Shown: positions 53,554 through 62,512 of the stretch, piece by piece
Position numbering within the stretch: position 1 is the stretch's first letter
How the letters are laid out: every line of letters begins with the position of its first letter
Assembly (NCBI RefSeq): GCF_900105835.1
Contig: NZ_LT629783.1
Span: 434,001 to 498,000, forward strand
DNA length: 64,000 bases
Reading direction: 5' to 3'
Source: Pseudomonas fragi
Lineage (GTDB): Bacteria; Pseudomonadota; Gammaproteobacteria; Pseudomonadales; Pseudomonadaceae
The notes under the pieces: generated by a model
What the model was told of the DNA's origin: nothing
Databases searched by the model: none
Seen by the model: only the letters and a program-made list of their open reading frames with translations
Position numbers and translations under genes: made by a program

Positions 53554-53654
53554 TGTAGCCGCTGAGGAGCGAAGCGAGGCTGCGATCGGCTGCGAAGCAG
53601 TCGCAAAATCAGGCACTGGGTTTTTCAGATAGCCCCGGGTCTCAGGTTTTACGG
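53554..53654. repeat. Truncated copy of the 53032 element
   Basis: This repeats the 53032 element from TGTAGCCGCTGAGG through the CCCCGGGTCTCAGG block with few changes. It then stops before the right arm, 8 bp from the cahR-like stop codon, so it cannot form the full hairpin. Confidence 0.8.
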
Positions 53655-53662
53655 GTGATGTT

Positions 53663-54658
53663 TTAGTGCAACGCCACCTGCTTGCGCTCACCAATGGGTG
53701 ATACACCGAACAGGCGGCTATAGCATTTGGAAAAATGCGCCGCCGACACAAAACCACAGGCCAGGGCGATATCCCGCACTTGTGATTCGCTGCGCAGTAA
53801 CAGGCTTCGCGCCCGCGCCAGGCGCAACTCAAGGTAGTACTGGCTCGGCGTGCGTTGCAGGTGCTTGTGGAACAGGCGCTCAAGTTGACGTACCGACACT
53901 TCGTTCAAGCGGGCCAGGTCTTCCAGGCTGACCGGCTCTTCCAGATTGGCCTCCATGATTGCCACCACCTGACTCAGTTTGGGCTGCGAAGTCCCGAGTT
54001 TTTGGCGCAGCGGTACGCGCTGCTGCTCTTGCGGGCCGCGGGCGCGATCGCACAGCAGCAGTTCGGCGGCATGGGCAGCGATTTCGCGGCCACCCGGTTC
54101 GCGGGCAATCAGTTGCAAGGTCATGTCCATCGAGGCCACTCCGCCCGAGCAGGTGTAGCGGTCGCGGTCCAGTTCGAACAACTGGTTGGAAATGATGATC
54201 CCGGGGAAGTGGTCCTTGAGGGTTTCGATATCTTCCCAGTGGATGGTGCAGCGATAGCCCTTGAGCAGCCCGGCACGGGCCAGCCAGTAACTGCCGGTGC
54301 AGATGCCGCCCAGGGCCACTTGTTCGTGGGCCAGCTTGCGCAACCAGTTGAGTACCGGGCGGCTGCTGAGGTGGGAGACGATCGGGTTCGAACCCACTAC
54401 CAGTAAAATGTCCAGTTTTGGTGCATCACCGATCACATGGTCGGGCAGGATGCGCATGCCGTTGCTGGCAATGACCGGATCCAGGGTAGGGGCAATGATC
54501 ACGGTGCGAAACATCTCGCAGCGCGCCGCCATATTGGCCATGCGCAGGGTTTCGATGGCCGAGGCAAAACCGATAGTGGTGAAGTTTGGTATCACCAGAA
54601 AGCCCACGGTTTTCACTGCAGGCAAGTTGATCGGTGACGCTGTAACAGGCGTTGCCAT
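53663..54658 (-). CDS. GATase-like AraC-family regulator, CahR-like
   Basis: A 331-residue regulator with an N-terminal DJ-1/PfpI (class I glutamine amidotransferase-like) domain (about 12-190, with GGICTGSYWLARAG) and a C-terminal AraC helix-turn-helix (about 230-325). GbdR, CdhR, ArgR and CahR share this plan. In P. putida such a gene (CahR) regulates creatinase and sits beside the creatinase and transporter genes. The same three genes are neighbours here, so CahR is the best reading. It is convergent with the transporter gene. Confidence 0.8.
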   Translation of the reverse strand: MATPVTASPINLPAVKTVGFLVIPNFTTIGFASAIETLRMANMAARCEMFRTVIIAPTLDPVIASNGMRILPDHVIGDAPKLDILLVVGSNPIVSHLSSRPVLNWLRKLAHEQVALGGICTGSYWLARAGLLKGYRCTIHWEDIETLKDHFPGIIISNQLFELDRDRYTCSGGVASMDMTLQLIAREPGGREIAAHAAELLLCDRARGPQEQQRVPLRQKLGTSQPKLSQVVAIMEANLEEPVSLEDLARLNEVSVRQLERLFHKHLQRTPSQYYLELRLARARSLLLRSESQVRDIALACGFVSAAHFSKCYSRLFGVSPIGERKQVALH

Positions 54659-54803
54659 CCTTACGCTCCTTTTTATGATCCGGGACGCCTCTGGCGTCAG
54701 GGTTCACGCAGGTTTTCGCATCGCCAGAACGAAACTGGCGATGCAAGGCTCTGTGCTGTAGGGGCGTAACGAAGCATTTCTTGTGCCAGTGGCTAACAGC
54801 TTG

Positions 54804-55778
54804 TTATTGCGGCAAAAATTTATCGCTGACAAAGGCTGAATAGTCGGGCAAAACGCCCTCGATCTTGCCTTGGTCCTTGAGAAACAGGGCGGTTTGGGCG
54901 ATATCTCTGGCCGTGCCGCCGCCCAGCAACTGCGCCGACTTTTGCTCGGCCGTCGAAGGGAAGTGCGTACCCTGCAGCAGCTCGGGGATATCAGCGGGGC
55001 TGGCACCGGTCAGTTTGGCGATCTTCTGTACCTGTGCCGAATCTGCGCTCCAGGCCGCCTGGTGGGCGTTGTAGTCGGCGATGGCGTCGAGGCTGACTTT
55101 GGCAAATTGGGCCACTATTTCCGGGTGTTTCTCGGCAAAGTCCTTGCGTGCTACCCAAACCTCAAACGTTGGGGCGCCCCATTCACTGACCTGGCCTGCA
55201 TCGGTGAGGATTTTCCCGGTCTTGCGGATTTCCCCCAGGGCAGGGGACCAGGTGAACGCGCCGTCGATATCGCCACGCTTCCAGGCTGCGGTGATTTGCG
55301 CAGGGCTGAGGTTGACCACCTTGACCTGCTGCGGGGTGAGGTTCCAGTGTTTCAGCGCGCCCAGCAGGCTGTAGTGCGAAGTCGAGACAAAGGGCGTGGC
55401 GATGGTTTTGCCGATCAGGTCTTGCGGGCCGTTGATGCCGCTGCCATCACGCACCACCAGGGCTTCGGAACCCTTGATCTGCGCGGTGACGATAAAAGTC
55501 ACCAGCGGCACATTGCGCGAGGCCGCGGCAGCCAGCGGGCTAGAACCCAGATTGCCGATCTGCAGGTCTCCGGAGGCCAGTGCCGACACCACTGCCGGAC
55601 CCGAATCAAAACGGCGCCAGTCGATCTTTTCACCGATGGCCTTCTCGTAACTGCCCTCGGCCTGGGCCAGCTTGGTGGGGTCGATGCCGGTGATATAGCC
55701 GATGGTCAAATCAGCCGCCTGCGCGCCGAAGCTGAGGCCTGCGATGGAAAGAGCAATCAGGAGTGTGCGCACGGACAT
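54804..55778 (-). CDS. TauA-like ABC substrate-binding protein, orphan
   Basis: A 324-residue periplasmic protein with signal peptide (ending FGAQAA near residue 21). It is close to taurine-binding TauA across its length: DWRRFDSGPAVVSALASGDL, QIGNLGSSPLAAAASRNVP, TPFVSTSHYSLLGALKHW. No tauB, tauC or tauD homologue is adjacent, although a TauD/ABC set lies at 29156-32848. It is divergent from a five-haem cytochrome with a thiosulfate-dehydrogenase-like domain, so a sulfur link is possible but unproven. Confidence 0.85.
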   Translation of the reverse strand: MSVRTLLIALSIAGLSFGAQAADLTIGYITGIDPTKLAQAEGSYEKAIGEKIDWRRFDSGPAVVSALASGDLQIGNLGSSPLAAAASRNVPLVTFIVTAQIKGSEALVVRDGSGINGPQDLIGKTIATPFVSTSHYSLLGALKHWNLTPQQVKVVNLSPAQITAAWKRGDIDGAFTWSPALGEIRKTGKILTDAGQVSEWGAPTFEVWVARKDFAEKHPEIVAQFAKVSLDAIADYNAHQAAWSADSAQVQKIAKLTGASPADIPELLQGTHFPSTAEQKSAQLLGGGTARDIAQTALFLKDQGKIEGVLPDYSAFVSDKFLPQ

Positions 55779-56047
55779 GGGTCGGACCTTGTTGTAAGGA
55801 GCTAAAGAGGGGGTGGTCCGGTGGTCCGGTGAAGCGAATCTAAGTTCTTTAAATCAAAGGGGAAAATACCGTTTTGGAACTAGCTTAGAGCGCCCCGCAA
55901 TGCCGCCTTGTTGAGGTCGCCATGACCGGGGTCAAACGCCGTGCCCCGAAAAGCCGGTACAAACCCTGCGTGAGGAGTCCATAACAAAACCAGCACGGCC
56001 CGTTTCGAGGGGACCACCCCAGATCGACGCCTTAAAGGAATAACGCG

Positions 56048-58090
56048 ATGCTTTCTACCTTCCCACGTCTGGCATTCGCTGGCCTGACGTTGTTTTGTTC
56101 AGCCCAGAGCCAGGCCAGTGAGCCGACCCCGGCAACTGCTCCTGAGAAAAACCTGATTGCGCAGGGCAAATATATTGCCCAGCTCGGCGACTGCATTGCC
56201 TGCCATACCGCCAAGGGCGGAGCGGTGATGGCGGGCGGGCTGGAGCTGAAAACACCGATGGGCACGATTTATTCGAGCAATATCACCCCGGATCCTGAAA
56301 CCGGCATCGGCCAGTACAGCTTTGAACAGTTCGACAAGGCCATGCGCCAAGGGGTGACGCCAGCGGGGCAGAACCTGTACCCGGCGATGCCGTATCCGTC
56401 TTACGCGAAAATGAGCGAAGACGATATGCGCGCCCTGTACGCCTACCTGATGCAGGACGTAGCGCCGGTGAAGATGGCCAACCTTGAGGCCGACATGGGC
56501 TTCCCGTTCAACCAGCGCTGGGGGCTGGCACTGTGGAACTGGGCGTTTGTCGACAATCAGCCGTTCGCCCCCGATCCGGCGAAAAGCCCCGAGCTGAACC
56601 GTGGTGCCTACCTGGTGCAGGGGCTGGGGCATTGTGGCTCATGCCACACGCCGCGTGGCATCGCCTTTCAGGAAAAGGCCATGAGCGACACGGGCAGCGC
56701 CGGCAAGCATTACCTGGCCGGTGAAACCGTCGAAGAGTGGCGTGCCCTGAGCCTGCGCAACCTGTGGACAGTGGAAGACACCGTGCAGTTGCTCAAGACC
56801 GGGCAAAACCGCTTTGCCACGGTGTCGGGCAATATGGCCGATGTCATCCACCACAGTACCCAGCACTTTACCGATGCCGACTTGACGGCCATCGCCAGCT
56901 ATTTGAAATCGCTGCCCGCGGGCAAGGATGACTTGCCGATGCCGACCGTAGCGCTGACGCCTGCAAGGGCGCCGGATACGCTGTACAGCAGTCGTGGCGG
57001 CCTGGGTTACACGCAGTTCTGCGCCGACTGTCATCGCCCGGACGGCGGTGGGGTCCCAGGTATGTTCCCGCCATTGAATGGCAACCCGGGCATTGTGGCG
57101 GCCAACCCGACCACCTTGTTGCATATCACCCTGACCGGCTGGAAAACCCCGCAAACAGCGGCGCACCCTCGGGTGTACACCATGCCCGGCTTTGCCCGGC
57201 TTCAGGATGATGAAATCGCCGAGATCCTCAGTTTTGTCCGCAGCAGTTGGGGCAATGCGGCCCCGGCGATCAAACCCGCGCAAGTGGCGAAGATGCGCAA
57301 GCAGCTCAACCCTTCGACTGATGATGAATCGGCCTTCGTCACCCCGCGTCTAGCCAACCTGCTCAGCGCCGCCAATGCCGATCAGGTGGTGCGTGGCATG
57401 CGCCTGCATCTGCAAACCAAGGCGCTGTTGCCGGACAACGTCGGCAACGCGCTCAACTGCACCAGTTGCCATTTGAACGCGGGCACCGTGGCCGATGGTT
57501 CGCCTTTTGTGGGGGTGTCGGCGTTCTTTCCCAGCTATGCCCCCCGTGCGGGCAAGGACGTGACGCTGGAGGAGCGGATCAATGGATGTTTCCGTCGTTC
57601 GATGGATGGCAAGCCGTTGCCGGTGGCCTCGGCCGACATGCAGGCAATGGTGGCGTATTTTGACTGGATGAAAATGAACACCGTGGCGGGGGACAAGGTG
57701 GCAGGGCGGGGCGTGGGCAAGGTGGACCCGACCATCAAGCCGGACCCGGTGAACGGCAAGGCCGTGTATGTGCAGCAATGTGCGGTGTGCCACGGTGACA
57801 ACGGCGAGGGCTTGAAGCACGCCGATGGCAGCTTTGTGTACCCGCCGCTGTGGGGCGACGAGTCGTTCAATATTGGTGCGGGCATGGCGCGCACCTATAC
57901 GGCGGCAGCGTTTGTGAAGCGCAATATGCCGATCGGCATGCACGAGAAATTCCCGCTGGGGCAGGGCGGATTATCGGATCAGGATGCGGTGGATGTGGCC
58001 GAGTACTTTTCCCATCAGCCACGGCCTGATTTTGTCGACAAGGCCAAGGACTGGCCCAAGGGCGGCAAGCCTGTGGATGCGCGGTATTAA
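56048..58090 (+). CDS. Five-haem cytochrome c: tri-haem dehydrogenase type fused to a TsdA-like domain
   Basis: A 680-residue exported protein (signal peptide, about residues 1-23) with five CXXCH haem sites at C49, C196, C325, C471 and C578. The first three, residues 30-430, follow the membrane-bound alcohol/gluconate dehydrogenase cytochrome subunit. The last two, about 435-680, resemble thiosulfate dehydrogenase TsdA: NALNCTSCHLNAG, then LEERINGCFRRSMDGK, whose C514 lies 39 residues after the haem His, as expected for TsdA's unusual His/Cys haem ligation. Probable role: periplasmic electron transfer with thiosulfate oxidation or tetrathionate chemistry. The partner dehydrogenase is not in the window. 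Confidence 0.85.
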   Translation: MLSTFPRLAFAGLTLFCSAQSQASEPTPATAPEKNLIAQGKYIAQLGDCIACHTAKGGAVMAGGLELKTPMGTIYSSNITPDPETGIGQYSFEQFDKAMRQGVTPAGQNLYPAMPYPSYAKMSEDDMRALYAYLMQDVAPVKMANLEADMGFPFNQRWGLALWNWAFVDNQPFAPDPAKSPELNRGAYLVQGLGHCGSCHTPRGIAFQEKAMSDTGSAGKHYLAGETVEEWRALSLRNLWTVEDTVQLLKTGQNRFATVSGNMADVIHHSTQHFTDADLTAIASYLKSLPAGKDDLPMPTVALTPARAPDTLYSSRGGLGYTQFCADCHRPDGGGVPGMFPPLNGNPGIVAANPTTLLHITLTGWKTPQTAAHPRVYTMPGFARLQDDEIAEILSFVRSSWGNAAPAIKPAQVAKMRKQLNPSTDDESAFVTPRLANLLSAANADQVVRGMRLHLQTKALLPDNVGNALNCTSCHLNAGTVADGSPFVGVSAFFPSYAPRAGKDVTLEERINGCFRRSMDGKPLPVASADMQAMVAYFDWMKMNTVAGDKVAGRGVGKVDPTIKPDPVNGKAVYVQQCAVCHGDNGEGLKHADGSFVYPPLWGDESFNIGAGMARTYTAAAFVKRNMPIGMHEKFPLGQGGLSDQDAVDVAEYFSHQPRPDFVDKAKDWPKGGKPVDARY

Positions 58091-58129
58091 GGGAACGCTC
58101 GCGCAAAAGCAAAAGCCCCTCACCCTAAA

Positions 58130-58148
58130 CCTCTCCCGCAGGGAGAGG
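58130..58148. terminator. Hairpin between convergent genes
   Basis: CCTCTCCC pairs with GGGAGAGG around a 3-nt loop, 40 nt after the cytochrome stop and 74 nt before the PBP2 stop. It belongs to the common CCCTCACCCTAA-type repeat of pseudomonads and likely acts in both directions. Confidence 0.55.
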
Positions 58149-58221
58149 GGATGAAAGGCAAAAGCAGATCTGCGTAACGCCGCCCATCGAGCGGCCTCTG
58201 CCTACGGGTGAGGGCCGCTGT

Positions 58222-60117
58222 TCAAACATGCGGCGTGGTGTGCGCCTTGACCTGAGGGCTGGCGTATTGCGGCTTGAGCAGGCCCTGGTTGTCCAGCAGC
58301 CAGGCATCCATCACTTTGCGCACCACGGGGCCGGCTACGCGGCCGCCGGCTTCGCCGTTTTCGATCATCACCGAAATCACGATTTGTGGATCTTCCGCCG
58401 GGGCAAAGCCGACGAACAAGGCGTTGTCACGGTTGCGCTCGGCGGTCTTGAGGCGGTTGTAACGCTCACCCTGTTTGATCGCCACCACTTGCGCCGTACC
58501 ACTCTTGCCGGCGATGCGGTATTGCACACCCTGGGCCGCCGCCCGGGCGATACCACGCGGGTCGTGCATCACCAGTTGCATGGCGTGGTTGACCTGATCC
58601 CAGTCCCGCGGATCACGCAGCACCAGGTTGGGGATCGGGTGTTCGTCCACGGGCGGTGTGCCGTCCACGGTCCTGGCCAGGTGCGGACGGTTCCATACGC
58701 CCTTGTTGGCAATCAGTGCCGTGGCCTGGGCCAGTTGCAGCGGCGTGACCTGCATATAGCCCTGGCCTATGCCCAGAATTACTGTCTCGCCAGGGAACCA
58801 GGCCTGGCGGCGGGTGCTGCGCTTCCACTCGCGGGACGGCATCAGGCCCGAGGACTCTTCGAACATGTCCAGCGAGACTTTTTGCCCCAACCCAAACTCG
58901 GCCATGTAGTCGTGCATGCGGTCGATGCCCAGCTTGGACGCCAGGTCATAGAAGTAGGTGTCGTTGGAGCGCATGATCGCCGCGTTCAAGTCCACCCAGC
59001 CGTCGCCGCTGTGGTTCCAGTTGCGGTACTTGTGGTCGACATTGGGCAGCTGGAAGTAACCAGGGTCGAACACCCGGGTCGAGGCCGAGATCACGCCGCT
59101 GTCCAGCCCGGCAATCGCCACTTCGGGCTTGATCGTCGAGCCAGGTGCATACAGCCCGCGCAGGGCGCGGTTGAATAGCGGCTTGTCGATGGAGTCGCGC
59201 AGGCCCGAGTAATCCCTGGAACTGATACCGGTGACGAACAGGTTGGGGTCGAAGCTCGGCTTGCTGACCATCGCCAGCACTTCGCCGGTTTTCGGGTCCA
59301 GGGCAATGATCGAGCCCCGGCGGTCGCCCAGGGCATCCTCGGCGGCTTCCTGCAACTTGATGTCCAGGCTCAGGACGATGTTCTTGCCCGCCACTGCATC
59401 GGTATGGCGCAGCACGCGCATGACCCGGCCCTGGGCGTTGGTTTCGACTTCTTCAAAACCGACCTTGCCGTGCAGTTCATTTTCATAAAAGCGCTCGATG
59501 CCGGTCTTGCCGATGGATTGGGTACCCCGGTATTGGGTGGCATCTACCTGCTTGGCTTCTTTCTCGTTGATCCGCCCGACATAACCCACTGAATGGGCAA
59601 AATGATCGCCTTGCGGGTAATGGCGCACAAACTGCGCCTCAACATCAATGCCGGGCAGGCGGAACTGGTTGACGGCCAACAGGGCGATCTGGTCTTCCGT
59701 CAACTCGTACAACAGGGTCGAAGGATCAAACGGATGGCGGGCCTGTTTCATCGCCTTGGCGAACACAGCGCGGTCTTCTTCGGGCAAGTGCAGGATGCTG
59801 ATCACTGAGTCCAGCACCCTGGCGGTATCGCCGGCGCGCTCGCGGGTGATGGTCATGTTGAAGCTGGGCTGGTTGTCCGCCAGCAGCACGCCGTTGCGGT
59901 CGTAGATAAAACCGCGCTCGGGGGGGATGGGCAGCACATGCACCCGGTTGTTCTCGGACACCGTGGAGTTGTAGTCGAACTCGGTGACTTGCAAGAAGTA
60001 CATACGGCCGATGAGGGCGCAGCTGATAGCCATTACCAGCGCCGCACAGGCGATCAGTCTTTTATTGACCAGCCGTTTTTCGGATTCGTGATCTTTAAGA
60101 GGGATCGGCTCAGGCAT
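58222..60117 (-). CDS. Penicillin-binding protein 2 (isolated paralogue)
   Basis: A 631-residue class B penicillin-binding protein of the MrdA/PBP2 family, a transpeptidase for cell elongation. It has one N-terminal membrane anchor (about 20-40), a pedestal domain, and a transpeptidase domain with SxxK in GSTIKPEV, SxN in MRSNDTY and KSGT in GKSGTAQV. The usual neighbours rodA, rlpA, mltB and lipoate genes are absent, so this is probably a second copy. Such duplicate PBP2 genes are known in pseudomonads. Confidence 0.88.
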   Translation of the reverse strand: MPEPIPLKDHESEKRLVNKRLIACAALVMAISCALIGRMYFLQVTEFDYNSTVSENNRVHVLPIPPERGFIYDRNGVLLADNQPSFNMTITRERAGDTARVLDSVISILHLPEEDRAVFAKAMKQARHPFDPSTLLYELTEDQIALLAVNQFRLPGIDVEAQFVRHYPQGDHFAHSVGYVGRINEKEAKQVDATQYRGTQSIGKTGIERFYENELHGKVGFEEVETNAQGRVMRVLRHTDAVAGKNIVLSLDIKLQEAAEDALGDRRGSIIALDPKTGEVLAMVSKPSFDPNLFVTGISSRDYSGLRDSIDKPLFNRALRGLYAPGSTIKPEVAIAGLDSGVISASTRVFDPGYFQLPNVDHKYRNWNHSGDGWVDLNAAIMRSNDTYFYDLASKLGIDRMHDYMAEFGLGQKVSLDMFEESSGLMPSREWKRSTRRQAWFPGETVILGIGQGYMQVTPLQLAQATALIANKGVWNRPHLARTVDGTPPVDEHPIPNLVLRDPRDWDQVNHAMQLVMHDPRGIARAAAQGVQYRIAGKSGTAQVVAIKQGERYNRLKTAERNRDNALFVGFAPAEDPQIVISVMIENGEAGGRVAGPVVRKVMDAWLLDNQGLLKPQYASPQVKAHTTPHV

Positions 60118-60272
60118 TCAGGGGGCTCGCGTGAAAAAAACAGATAGCAGCGCTACAAAATTCGGCGCACACCTTAACAAGAAGCCGCAGCTGGAGTCAG
60201 TTTATTGGCCGTTCTGAACATGAAAATCGACGGGCTGCGGTAAACTCGCTGTTTTTCAATTGAGCCCCAGCC

Positions 60273-61187
60273 ATGCTGCCCTTGATCGACTGGCACCCCC
60301 ATGCACCCTTGCAGCGCCTGCATCTGGACTGGTTGCACCAGGCCGGGGTGGAAGTGGCGGTGCTGCGCCTGGACCTGATCGACCCGCTGATCAGCGGCAA
60401 CAAGTGGTTCAAACTCACCGAGCATCTGCGCGCCGCCTATCAAGCAGGGGCAGACGGGCTGATCAGCCTGGGGGGTGCCCATTCCAACCATCTGCATGCC
60501 CTGGCCGCTGCCGGCAAGCGTTTTGGCTTTGCCACCGTGGGGCTGCTGCGTGGTCATCCCCAGCAAACGCCCACCACGCTGGACCTTGAACGCTATGGCA
60601 TGCAGCTGCACTGGCTGGGGTTTGCCGGGTACAGGGCGCGCCATGAGCCGGGGTTTTGGCAGCCTTGGCAGGCCCTGTACCCGAACCTGCATCAGGTGCC
60701 CGAGGGCGGAGGCGGGCTGGCGGGCGCCCTGGGCTGCAAATCACTGGTGAACCAGGTACGTGAGCAACTGGCGACGGTCGGTTGGGACGATTATGACGGT
60801 TGGTGGCTGGCGGCGGGTACTGGCACGACCCTGGCCGGTCTGATGCTGGGCGAAGCCGGCAGGCGGCGGGTATATGGGGCACTGGCGGTGCCAGAGGATC
60901 ACGGCGTCGCCCCGCAAGTGGAGGCCATCTTGCAGGCTGGCGGGCTGCTCGCGCGCAACGTTGAACTGATCGACGCCAGCCGCGGCGGTTTTGCCCGGGT
61001 TGATGATGCCTTGCTGGGGTTTATGCGGACCAGCGAAGCGGCCAGTGGTCTGCCGTTGGAGCCGTTGTACACGGCCAAGGCTCTGATGGCGCTGGAGCAG
61101 GCGGTCAAAGAGGGGGTAATTGCTCGGGGCATGCGTCTGGTATTTGTCCACACCGGCGGCTTGCAAGGCCGCCGGGGGTTTGCATAA
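60273..61187 (+). CDS. PLP-dependent D-cysteine desulfhydrase / ACC deaminase homologue
   Basis: A 304-residue fold-II PLP enzyme of the DcyD/AcdS family. The PLP lysine lies in SGNKWFKL (about residue 51) and the phosphate-binding loop in AAGTGTTLAGL. Members cleave D-cysteine to pyruvate, H2S and ammonia, or deaminate 1-aminocyclopropane-1-carboxylate. The sequence alone does not separate these cleanly. True ACC deaminases are longer, at about 338 residues, so D-cysteine desulfhydrase or a relative is preferred. It ends just before the 131-bp REP array. Confidence 0.8.
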   Translation: MLPLIDWHPHAPLQRLHLDWLHQAGVEVAVLRLDLIDPLISGNKWFKLTEHLRAAYQAGADGLISLGGAHSNHLHALAAAGKRFGFATVGLLRGHPQQTPTTLDLERYGMQLHWLGFAGYRARHEPGFWQPWQALYPNLHQVPEGGGGLAGALGCKSLVNQVREQLATVGWDDYDGWWLAAGTGTTLAGLMLGEAGRRRVYGALAVPEDHGVAPQVEAILQAGGLLARNVELIDASRGGFARVDDALLGFMRTSEAASGLPLEPLYTAKALMALEQAVKEGVIARGMRLVFVHTGGLQGRRGFA

Positions 61188-61198
61188 CCCGACGCCCT

Positions 61199-62495
61199 GT
61201 TCAAAGAAGCTGCGACTTGCCAGGGGGGACCTAGTGGGATCGGGCTTGCTCGCGATGGGATCACTGCGGTTTATCCGCCAGAGCAGCGTCGCTGGCATCG
61301 CAGGCAAGCCAGCTCCCACAGGTTTTGTGGTGTCCCAAGACGTTGTGACTTGCCAGGGGGACGATGTGGGAGCGGGCTTGCTCGCGATAGGATCACTGCG
61401 GTTTACCAGCCAGACCGCGTCGCAGGCATCGCAGGCAAGCCAGCTCCCACAGGTTTTGTGGTGTCCCAAGACGTTGTGACTTGCCAGGGGGACGATGTGG
61501 GAGCGGGCTTGCTCGCGATGGGATCACTGCGGTTTACCAGCCAGACCGTGTCGCTGGCATTGCAGGCAAGCCAGCGCCCACAGGTTTTGTGGTGTTCAAA
61601 GAAGCTGCGACTTGCCAGGGGGGACCAAGTGGGATCGGGCTTGCTCGCGATGGGATCACCGCGGTTTACCAGCCAGACCGTGTCGCTGGCATCGCAGGCA
61701 AGCCAGCTCCCACAGGTTTTGTGGTGTCCCAAGACGTTGTGACTTGCCAGGGGGACGATGTGGGAGCGGGCTTGCTCGCGATGGGATCACTGCGGTTTAC
61801 CAGCCAGACCGTGTCGCTGGCATCGCAGGCAAGCCAGCTCCCACAGGTTTTGTGGTGTCCCAAGACGTTGTGACTTGCCAGGGGGACGATGTGGGAGCGG
61901 GCTTGCTCGCGATAGGATCACTGCGGTTTACCAGCCAGACCGTGTCGCTGGCATCGCAGGCAAGCCAGCTCCCACAGGTTTTGTGGTGTCCCAAGACGTT
62001 GTGACTTGCCAGGGGGACGATGTGGGAGCGGGCTTGCTCGCGATAGGATCACTGCGGTTTACCAGCCAGACCGCGTCGCAGGCATTGCAGGCAAGCCAGC
62101 GCCCACAGGTTTTGTGGTGTCCCAAGACGTTGTGACTTGCCAGGGGGACCATGTGGGAGCGGGCTTGCTCGCGATGGGATCACTGGGGTTTGCCTGCCAG
62201 ACCGCGTCGCAGGCATTGCAGGCAAGCCAGCGCCCACAGGTTTTGTGGTGTCCCAAGACGTTGTGACTTGCCAGGGGGACGATGTGGGAGCGGGCTTGCT
62301 CGCGATAGGATCACTGCGGTTTACCAGCCAGACCGCGTCGCAGGCATTGCAGGCAAGCCAGCGCCCACAGGTTTTGTGGTGTCCCAAGACGTTGTGACTT
62401 GCCAGGGGGACGATGTGGGAGCGGGCTTGCTCGCGATGGGATCACTGCGGTTTACCAGCCAGACCGCGTCGCTGGCATCGCAGGCAAGCCACTCC
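61199..62495. repeat. Tandem array of 131-bp REP units
   Basis: Ten units begin at 61234, 61366, 61497, 61629, 61760, 61891, 62022, 62153, 62284 and 62415, with a 131-132-bp period. Each has a left REP (GTGGGAGCGGGCTTGCTCGC), a centre with TTTACCAGCCAGACC, a right REP of the other subtype (GCAGGCAAGCCAGCTCCC) and a constant spacer (CAAGACGTTGTGACTTGCCA). Two units have the variant spacer TTCAAAGAAGCTGCG. The last unit lacks its right arm. Apparent ORFs on both strands are artefacts. The array fills the gap between convergent genes. Confidence 0.95.
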
Positions 62496-62512
62496 CTCAT
62501 CAGGCTGCGGGT

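Noticed and set aside
60273..61187. Firm call as plant-growth-promoting ACC deaminase
   Set aside because: The length and motifs fit the wider DcyD/AcdS family. Shorter proteins of this type are often D-cysteine desulfhydrases.
61199..62495. Possible CRISPR-like array
   Set aside because: Both the repeat and the spacer are conserved between units and the period is 131 bp, with REP hairpins. CRISPR arrays have variable spacers and shorter units.
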